Below are positions 1-3,702 of a stretch of 5,496 nucleotides of DNA, in pieces (within the stretch, counting starts at the first letter, position 1; each line of letters begins with the position of its first letter). This stretch comes from Desulfuromonadales bacterium. GTDB taxonomy: Bacteria > Desulfobacterota > Desulfuromonadia > Desulfuromonadales > BM103. The notes under the pieces are model-generated. The model was given only the letters and a program-made list of their open reading frames with translations. It did no database searches and was not told where the DNA came from. Position numbers and translations under genes: made by a program. The stretch lies in contig DAOVNV010000163.1 in the NCBI GenBank assembly GCA_030630015.1, positions 1-5,496 of the forward strand. The letters are read 5' to 3'.

Positions 1-385
1 CCAGCTCACGGTTGGAGGTAGCCAGCTCGCGCATCTGCACAAAAGCACGCATGATGGCAATATTCACCTGCACAGCTCGATCACTCTTGAGTACACTCGA
101 AAGCATAGCGATTCCCTGCTCGGTGAAGGCATAAGGGGCCGATCGTCGACCACCGGAACCGGATTTTGATATTCCAGATTGGAATAGCAAACTGCCCATT
201 TCGGCTTTGTCTATCTGAAACATAAAATCCTCGGGAAAGCGTTCGATATTCCGCTTAACAGCTTTGTTGAGGTTTGCAGTTGTCACCTCGTAAAGTTCAG
301 CCAGATCAGCATCCAGAAACACCTTCTGCCCGCGAATCAGATAAATCTTACTTTTAACCACTTCCATCGGTACTGTAACATCCAT
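1..385 (-). CDS. ORF6N domain protein, N-terminal part (cut by left edge)
   Basis: Reading leftwards from an ATG at 383-385, an open frame of 128 codons runs off the left edge without a stop. It begins MDVTVPMEVVKSKIYLIRG. The visible part is almost entirely an ORF6N domain (residues about 8-120). Hallmarks are KIYLIRGQKVFLDADLAELY (14-32), the RFPEDFMFQ stretch (49-57) and AFTEQGIAMLSSVL (86-99), followed by VQVNIAIMRAFVQMRE. The family is known from phage antirepressor/KilA-N-type proteins and is often found inside type I restriction-modification loci; its biochemical role there is unsettled, with DNA binding presumed. The start is supported by a strong purine-rich ribosome site (GAGGGAGGGG) ending 2-3 nt before the ATG. 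It lies 96 nt downstream of hsdM on the same strand, so co-transcription is likely. The missing C-terminal part cannot be judged, and it could carry a second domain. Confidence 0.88.
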   Translation of the reverse strand, partial: MDVTVPMEVVKSKIYLIRGQKVFLDADLAELYEVTTANLNKAVKRNIERFPEDFMFQIDKAEMGSLLFQSGISKSGSGGRRSAPYAFTEQGIAMLSSVLKSDRAVQVNIAIMRAFVQMRELATSNREL

Positions 386-435
386 AACCCCTCCCTCATC
401 TCAGCATAAAAAATAACATCATCAATAAACCTGTA

Positions 436-475
436 ATGCTTCTTTAAGGTCGCAATTTGCGCCCTTAAGAAGCAT
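436..475 (-). repeat. Long imperfect hairpin between hsdM and the ORF6N gene
   Basis: ATGCTTCTT (436-444) pairs with AAGAAGCAT (467-475), AAGG (446-449) with CCTT (463-466), and CGCA (451-454) with TGCG (458-461) around a 3-nt ATT loop. T445 is a one-base bulge and 450/462 a single mismatch, giving about 17 base pairs. It starts 7 nt after the hsdM stop codon. In the minus-strand transcript no run of U follows it, so it is not a textbook intrinsic terminator. It could be a partial terminator, or an RNA processing or stability element that sets a different expression level for the ORF6N gene. The structure is seen; the role is inferred. Confidence 0.6.
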
Positions 476-481
476 CATCGA

Positions 482-2029
482 CTATCCCTCCAGCAACTTC
501 GCCACATTCTCCGCAATCTGCTCTTGCAACTCATACGCCTCAGAGTTGAGCACTTCCAACTCCTCGTTCAACTCCTCCAGTCGCTCGGCAAAAACAAAAT
601 CATCTTCTTCGCGATCCGCTACACCGACATAGCGCCCGGGGTTGAGGCTCCACCCCTGCGCCTCAATCTCCTCCAGCATCGCTACCTTACACAAGCCGGG
701 AACATCGGCATAACTGCCACCGGGAAAGGTTTCCTTGAGCTGCTCAGCACTACCGTGGATATTCTCCGGCTGCTCACCTCGGTAGAGCCGAGCGATATTG
801 GCAAGAAACTCAGTCTGATCGGGAGTAAAATCACGATGGGCACGATCAAGCTGACGGTAGATATGTCGTGCGTCAATAAAAAGCACCTGATCTGCTCTGC
901 CAGTCGTTTTCTTCCCCTTATCAAGGAACCAAAGAGTACAGGGAAGCGTAACATTGGAGAAAAAATTGCTGCCGATGGCAACCATCACATCAACCGCTTG
1001 AGCCTGAATAAGCTGCTTGCGAATCTCCAACTCCGAAGCACGAGCATCACTGGCCGAATTGGCCATGACGAATCCGGCACGGCCCTGTTCGTTCAGAGTG
1101 CTGTAAAATAGCTGTATCCAGACGGTATTGGCATTGTCAGTCTTCGGCATGCCGAAAGGAAAACGCTTGTCATCCTTGATCCGCTCCTTGTCGACACCGT
1201 TCACGTTAAAAGGAGGGTTGGCCATGACAAAATCGAATTTACCCAGCGACTCGTGGATATCTTCGTAGTATGAATTCCCCTGCTTGATGTCACCAGAGAG
1301 ACCATGAACAGCCAAGTTCATTTTGCACAATCGCACCGTCTCGGCGACCCGCTCCTCCCCATAGACGCTGATTTCACTTCCTGGGTTCTTCTGGTGCTCC
1401 AACACGAAATTGGCACTCTGCACAAACATACCGCCCGAACCGCAAGCGGGGTCATAGATACGTCCGTGGAAAGGTTCGATGATCTCGACAATCAGCTTGA
1501 CCAATGAGGTCGGTGTAAAAAACTCGCCGCCTTTTTGTCCTTCAGCCTTGGCAAACTCACCGAGGAAATATTCGTAAATCCGACCGAAGGCGTCTCCCTC
1601 GATATCGAGAGGGATGGAATTAAAGGTTTTAAGCAGGGTGGCCAACGAATCGTTGCCGACCTTCTGGTAGGTCTTGGGCAACACCCCCTTCAGTTCCTCA
1701 TTTTCCTTCTCGATCAGGCGCATGGCATCGTTGATCTTTGCGCCGATGTCCTCGCCTTCTGTCACCGTGAGCAGTTCAGCGTACCGCGCCCCACCGGGCA
1801 GGTAGATCACCCCTTGCGCTTTGTAGTCGGTCGGGCCGATGGTGCGGCGACCGGTTCCTTTGCCCTCTAACTCCTGATGGGCATGGGCGAACTTCACATC
1901 CGCATAACGCAGGAAGATCAGACCCAGTACCGGGACGGAATACTCAGACGATTTCAGTTCCGAATTGGCCCGCAGTTCGTCGGCTGCCGACCAGAGTTTC
2001 TTTTCAAGTTCAACTAAATTTGCGTGCAT
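482..2029 (-). CDS. hsdM: Type I restriction-modification system, DNA methyltransferase subunit HsdM
   Basis: This encodes a 515-residue N6-adenine DNA methyltransferase subunit that, with the specificity subunit HsdS, would form the M2S modification enzyme and, with HsdR, the restriction complex. The N-terminal helical HsdM_N domain covers about residues 5-145 (LEKKLWSAADELR, YSVPVLGLIFLRY). The N6_Mtase fold follows, with GEFFTP (168-173), SAM-binding motif I DPACGSGGM (193-201) and catalytic motif IV NPPFN (271-275, the NPPF signature of N6-adenine enzymes). The C-terminus from about 475 is Glu/Leu-rich and probably coiled-coil, as expected for packing on HsdS. Length is normal for the family. 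The frame stays open upstream to a TTG at 2071, but I start at ATG 2027-2029: the MHANLVELEKKLW N-terminus fits the family, AAGGAG lies 12 nt upstream, and the extension would read through a terminator hairpin. All motifs are intact. No hsdS or hsdR is in the window. Confidence 0.96.
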   Translation of the reverse strand: MHANLVELEKKLWSAADELRANSELKSSEYSVPVLGLIFLRYADVKFAHAHQELEGKGTGRRTIGPTDYKAQGVIYLPGGARYAELLTVTEGEDIGAKINDAMRLIEKENEELKGVLPKTYQKVGNDSLATLLKTFNSIPLDIEGDAFGRIYEYFLGEFAKAEGQKGGEFFTPTSLVKLIVEIIEPFHGRIYDPACGSGGMFVQSANFVLEHQKNPGSEISVYGEERVAETVRLCKMNLAVHGLSGDIKQGNSYYEDIHESLGKFDFVMANPPFNVNGVDKERIKDDKRFPFGMPKTDNANTVWIQLFYSTLNEQGRAGFVMANSASDARASELEIRKQLIQAQAVDVMVAIGSNFFSNVTLPCTLWFLDKGKKTTGRADQVLFIDARHIYRQLDRAHRDFTPDQTEFLANIARLYRGEQPENIHGSAEQLKETFPGGSYADVPGLCKVAMLEEIEAQGWSLNPGRYVGVADREEDDFVFAERLEELNEELEVLNSEAYELQEQIAENVAKLLEG

Positions 2030-2041
2030 GGATCTTTGTTG

Positions 2042-2047
2042 CTCCTT
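2042..2047 (-). promoter_or_regulatory. Ribosome binding site of hsdM
   Basis: On the minus strand AAGGAG occupies 2047-2042, 12 nt before the ATG at 2029. The spacing is slightly long but the match is good. It decides the start in favour of ATG 2029 over the upstream in-frame TTG at 2071, and it lies only 6 nt beyond the U-tract of the preceding terminator. Confidence 0.65.
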
Positions 2048-2053
2048 ACAAAT

Positions 2054-2089
2054 AAAAAAACGCCAGTCCAAATACTTTTAGACTAGGCG
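2054..2089 (-). terminator. Rho-independent-type terminator in the hsdM leader
   Basis: On the minus strand CGCC (2089-2086), AGTC (2084-2081) and AAA (2079-2077) pair with TTT (2072-2070), GACT (2068-2065) and GGCG (2064-2061). There is one bulged base (2085), one G-U pair (2080/2069) and a 4-nt loop. Seven T follow directly (2060-2054). This is the canonical intrinsic terminator layout, pointing towards hsdM and ending just before its ribosome site. No protein gene is visible upstream on this strand, so it either ends a short untranslated RNA or acts as an attenuator of hsdM. The hairpin and T-run are plain; the function is inferred. Confidence 0.7.
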
Positions 2090-2133
2090 CTTGACTGTGA
2101 TCAGGCTAGTTGAAATCTGCCACTGTTTCCCCC

Positions 2134-2162
2134 TCAAATGAAGAAAGAATAAAGCTTGTCAA
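2134..2162 (-). promoter_or_regulatory. Candidate promoter for the hsdM leader
   Basis: A perfect -35 hexamer TTGACA lies at 2162-2157 on the minus strand. At 17-nt spacing the -10 would be ATTTGA (2139-2134), a poor match to TATAAT. Transcription would start near 2127 and give a leader of roughly 100 nt containing the terminator at 2054-2089. The weak -10 means this may need an activator or may be chance. Confidence 0.35.
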
Positions 2163-2215
2163 GAATACGAAATATGGCCAAGAGAATCAAAAGAAAAGGC
2201 CCGACGAATGAACAA

Positions 2216-2249
2216 AGCGCCCCTTGATGATTAGTTTTCAAGGGGCGCT
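2216..2249. repeat. Perfect 12-bp stem-loop, possibly a terminator on the minus strand
   Basis: AGCGCCCCTTGA (2216-2227) is the exact reverse complement of TCAAGGGGCGCT (2238-2249), around a 10-nt loop. The stem is GC-rich in AT-rich surroundings. Read on the minus strand, the hairpin is followed by TTTGTT, which would make a moderate intrinsic terminator. On the plus strand no T-run follows. It sits in the middle of the divergent hsdM-fic region with no gene feeding into it, so it may be an insulator, the end of a small RNA, or a remnant of a lost gene. Confidence 0.55.
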
Positions 2250-2368
2250 ACTAACAAAATTGGTCTGGATGAGCTGCCGGCCGGGACTGGCGACCTTAAG
2301 CTTTCAGGTTTTATAATCAAGCTTGACTAACACCCGTTATCTCCCCCTCTACCAAACAATTATTTTGC

Positions 2369-2397
2369 TGGATATGTCGATAGAATCAACATATACT
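2369..2397 (+). promoter_or_regulatory. Candidate fic promoter
   Basis: TGGATA (2369-2374) and TATACT (2392-2397) are separated by 17 nt, with 4 of 6 and 5 of 6 matches to the sigma-70 consensus. Transcription would begin near 2404, about 60 nt before the fic ATG. The operator-like palindrome at 2372-2394 occupies the spacer, which favours regulated expression. The TATAAT further upstream (2312-2317) is the alternative. Confidence 0.4.
2372..2394. promoter_or_regulatory. Operator-like palindrome upstream of fic (site 1)
   Basis: ATATGTCGAT (2372-2381) and ATCAACATAT (2385-2394) form an inverted repeat with one mismatch around a 3-nt centre AGA. It covers the spacer of the candidate fic promoter, the place where a repressor dimer would block RNA polymerase. 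The left half also pairs with site 2: 2374-2387 and 2419-2432 are reverse complements at 13 of 14 positions. The winged-helix end of Fic itself is one possible binder, but this is inference. Confidence 0.5.
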
Positions 2398-2404
2398 CAG
2401 AACG

Positions 2405-2431
2405 TGTCGAAAAAAATCGATTTTATCGACA
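2405..2431. promoter_or_regulatory. Operator-like inverted repeat upstream of fic (site 2)
   Basis: TGTCGA (2405-2410) and TCGACA (2426-2431) flank an A-run, a central TCGA (2417-2420) and a short T-run, giving a near-palindrome. Another related half, TTATCGAT, follows at 2434-2441. It falls at the predicted transcription start, about 30-60 nt before the fic ATG, and shares the TGTCGA core with site 1. Confidence 0.5.
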
Positions 2432-2450
2432 TGTTATCGATTCTCCTCAA

Positions 2451-2455
2451 AGGGG
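2451..2455 (+). promoter_or_regulatory. Ribosome binding site of fic
   Basis: AGGGG sits 7 nt before the ATG at 2463, good spacing that supports this start codon. Confidence 0.6.
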
Positions 2456-2462
2456 AAAACAA

Positions 2463-3545
2463 ATGACTTTCAAACCACAAAACCCGTACAACGACCTGCC
2501 TACCTTACCTCCTGCCGTTGAACTGGAATCCAAACCAGTTCTAAAACGAGCCATCGCCGCCAACAAGGCGCTGGCCGAACTCAAGGGTGCCGGGGAACTG
2601 GTGCCTAACCAGGCAGTTCTGATTCAATCTATCGGATTGCAGGAAGCCAAACTCTCCTCCGAGATCGAGAATATCGTCACCACCAACGACGAACTTTATC
2701 GTGCCTTTGCCAATAAAGGCGCAAAAGCCGATCCTCACACCAAAGAGGTTCTGCGTTACAACGATGCTCTCTGGCATGGCTTCGATGCCATCAAGAATCA
2801 GCACCGTCCATTAACAACCAATCTCTTTGAAGAACTCTTCCAACTGATTAAGCAAAGCAACGCTGGAGTACGCAAAACGCCGGGCACCAAACTAGCCACC
2901 AGTGCCGGCAAAGTGATCTACTCGCCACCTGAAGGGGAAGCGATTCTGCGCGACAAACTGGCCAACCTGGAACGGTTCATCTATGCCACAGACGGCATAG
3001 ATCCTTTAGTCAAGCTGGCAGTCATCCATTACCAGTTTGAAGCGATCCACCCCTTTACTGATGGCAATGGCCGCACCGGGCGGATTTTGAATATTCTCTT
3101 TCTCATCGAGCAGGGACTGCTCGATATCCCGATCCTCTATTTGAGCCGCTACATCATCGAAAACAAGAATGCCTACTACTCCGGCCTGCGAGGCATCACC
3201 GAAAAGGGTGATTGGGAAAGATGGATTCTTTACATGCTCGAAGCGATTGAGCAGACCGCGCGTGAAACCCGTGAAAAGATTCTGGCAATCCGCGACCTGA
3301 TGAATGCCGATATTGAGCGAGTCAAAAGCGAACTGCCGAAGATCTACTCCAAGGATCTGTTGGAACAGCTTTATCATCAGCCCTACTGCAAGATCCGTTT
3401 TCTCGAAGAAGCCGGGATTGCCCAGCGCCAGACCGCATCGCACTACCTGAAAGAGTTGGCCCGGATTGGGGTACTGGAGTCCTTTAAGTTTGGTCGGGAG
3501 CTCTATTACATCAACAATAGATTCCTGGATTTGTTGATCAAGTAG
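2463..3545 (+). CDS. Class II Fic-domain protein (probable AMP-transferase) with C-terminal winged helix
   Basis: This 360-residue cytosolic protein is complete. It carries the full Fic signature HPFTDGNGRTGR (196-207, catalytic His196, metal-binding Asp200, and Gly201-Arg207 for nucleotide phosphates). It should therefore transfer AMP from ATP to a target hydroxyl side chain; the target is unknown. SSEIEN (65-70, inhibitory Glu69) matches the (S/T)xxxE(G/N) autoinhibitory helix, here in the N-terminal domain, which defines class II. The opening NPYNDLPTLPP fits the Fic_N domain. VIYSPPEGE (151-159) is the usual target-docking flap. Residues about 295-350 look like a winged helix (FLEEAGIAQRQTASHYLKELARIGVLE), as in the SoFic-type family. 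The start follows AGGGG by 7 nt. It is divergent from hsdM and convergent with glmS. Repeated palindromes upstream suggest autoregulation. No separate antitoxin gene is present or needed in this class. Confidence 0.95.
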   Translation: MTFKPQNPYNDLPTLPPAVELESKPVLKRAIAANKALAELKGAGELVPNQAVLIQSIGLQEAKLSSEIENIVTTNDELYRAFANKGAKADPHTKEVLRYNDALWHGFDAIKNQHRPLTTNLFEELFQLIKQSNAGVRKTPGTKLATSAGKVIYSPPEGEAILRDKLANLERFIYATDGIDPLVKLAVIHYQFEAIHPFTDGNGRTGRILNILFLIEQGLLDIPILYLSRYIIENKNAYYSGLRGITEKGDWERWILYMLEAIEQTARETREKILAIRDLMNADIERVKSELPKIYSKDLLEQLYHQPYCKIRFLEEAGIAQRQTASHYLKELARIGVLESFKFGRELYYINNRFLDLLIK

Positions 3546-3556
3546 ACCTGCTGATT

Positions 3557-3594
3557 GTTTGTGTATGACGTTTTACGAAATACCATAAACAAAC
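3557..3594 (+). terminator. Hairpin after fic, possible terminator
   Basis: GTTTGTGTATG (3557-3567) and CATAAACAAAC (3584-3594) pair at 10 of 11 positions around a 16-nt loop that itself contains CGT-TTT-ACG. It begins 11 nt after the fic stop, where a terminator is expected. The stem is AT-rich and no T-run follows, so termination strength is doubtful. Its position between convergent genes would allow action on either strand. Confidence 0.35.
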
Positions 3595-3629
3595 GCATAA
3601 GCGGCAGACAGGGTGAATATATTGACGCC

Positions 3630-3661
3630 ATCGACATGCCTTGTGGATATGTCGAAAAAAA
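3630..3661. repeat. Downstream copy of the TGTCGA-type inverted repeat
   Basis: TCGACAT (3631-3637) and ATGTCGA (3649-3655) form a perfect 7-bp inverted repeat with an 11-nt spacer. GATATGTCGA (3646-3655) is identical to 2371-2380 in front of fic. TGTCGAAAAAAA (3650-3661) repeats 2405-2416, and ATCGACATG (3630-3638) repeats 2425-2433. The A-run, read on the minus strand, is a T7 tract 42-48 nt past the glmS stop and may also serve glmS termination, although only a weak stem precedes it. Confidence 0.45.
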
Positions 3662-3702
3662 CGGGAAATTTCGATACGTTCTTATGGCTTGTCGACCGCC
3701 GG

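Larger units (their letters stand above)
2030..2462. other. Divergent intergenic region between hsdM and fic (433 bp)
   Basis: No convincing protein gene is present. From the hsdM side it holds the hsdM ribosome site, the leader terminator (2054-2089), a TTGACA-type promoter candidate (2134-2162), the perfect stem-loop (2216-2249) and a short GC-rich patch of unknown nature (about 2262-2295). Closer to fic lie a lone TATAAT (2312-2317, plus strand, with only a weak GCGACC -35 at 16 nt) and the operator-like repeat cluster in front of fic. No tRNA fold with a T-loop was found in the GC-rich patch. Confidence 0.6.

Noticed and set aside
524..1111. A 195-codon open frame on the plus strand
   Set aside because: It lies wholly antisense to hsdM, whose product has clear family motifs; the translated sequence shows no recognisable domain and it has no independent support.
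2030..2071. N-terminal extension of HsdM starting at a TTG at 2071
   Set aside because: The 14 extra residues are read through the 3' arm of a terminator hairpin, its T-run and the hsdM ribosome site, and family members begin at the internal Met.
2262..2302. Possible tRNA fragment or peptide tail in the GC-rich intergenic patch
   Set aside because: Neither strand shows a T-loop/acceptor fold, and the plus-strand frame there has a stop just upstream (2232-2234) and no start codon.
3006..3443. A 145-codon frame on the minus strand inside fic
   Set aside because: It is the antisense shadow of the conserved Fic core; no domain or start signal is recognisable.
3644..3652. Single DnaA-box-like word on the minus strand (ATATCCACA)
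   Set aside because: It is one imperfect copy with no cluster, no AT-rich unwinding element and no replication gene nearby.
3630..3661. Tn7-like transposon end beside glmS
   Set aside because: There is no series of about 20-bp direct repeats starting from a terminal TGT, and no transposition gene; only the position next to glmS is suggestive.
3655..3680. Intrinsic terminator for glmS
   Set aside because: A T7 tract is present on the minus strand, but the only stem directly before it is about 4 bp (AACG with CGTT) with a 13-nt loop, too weak to call a terminator.
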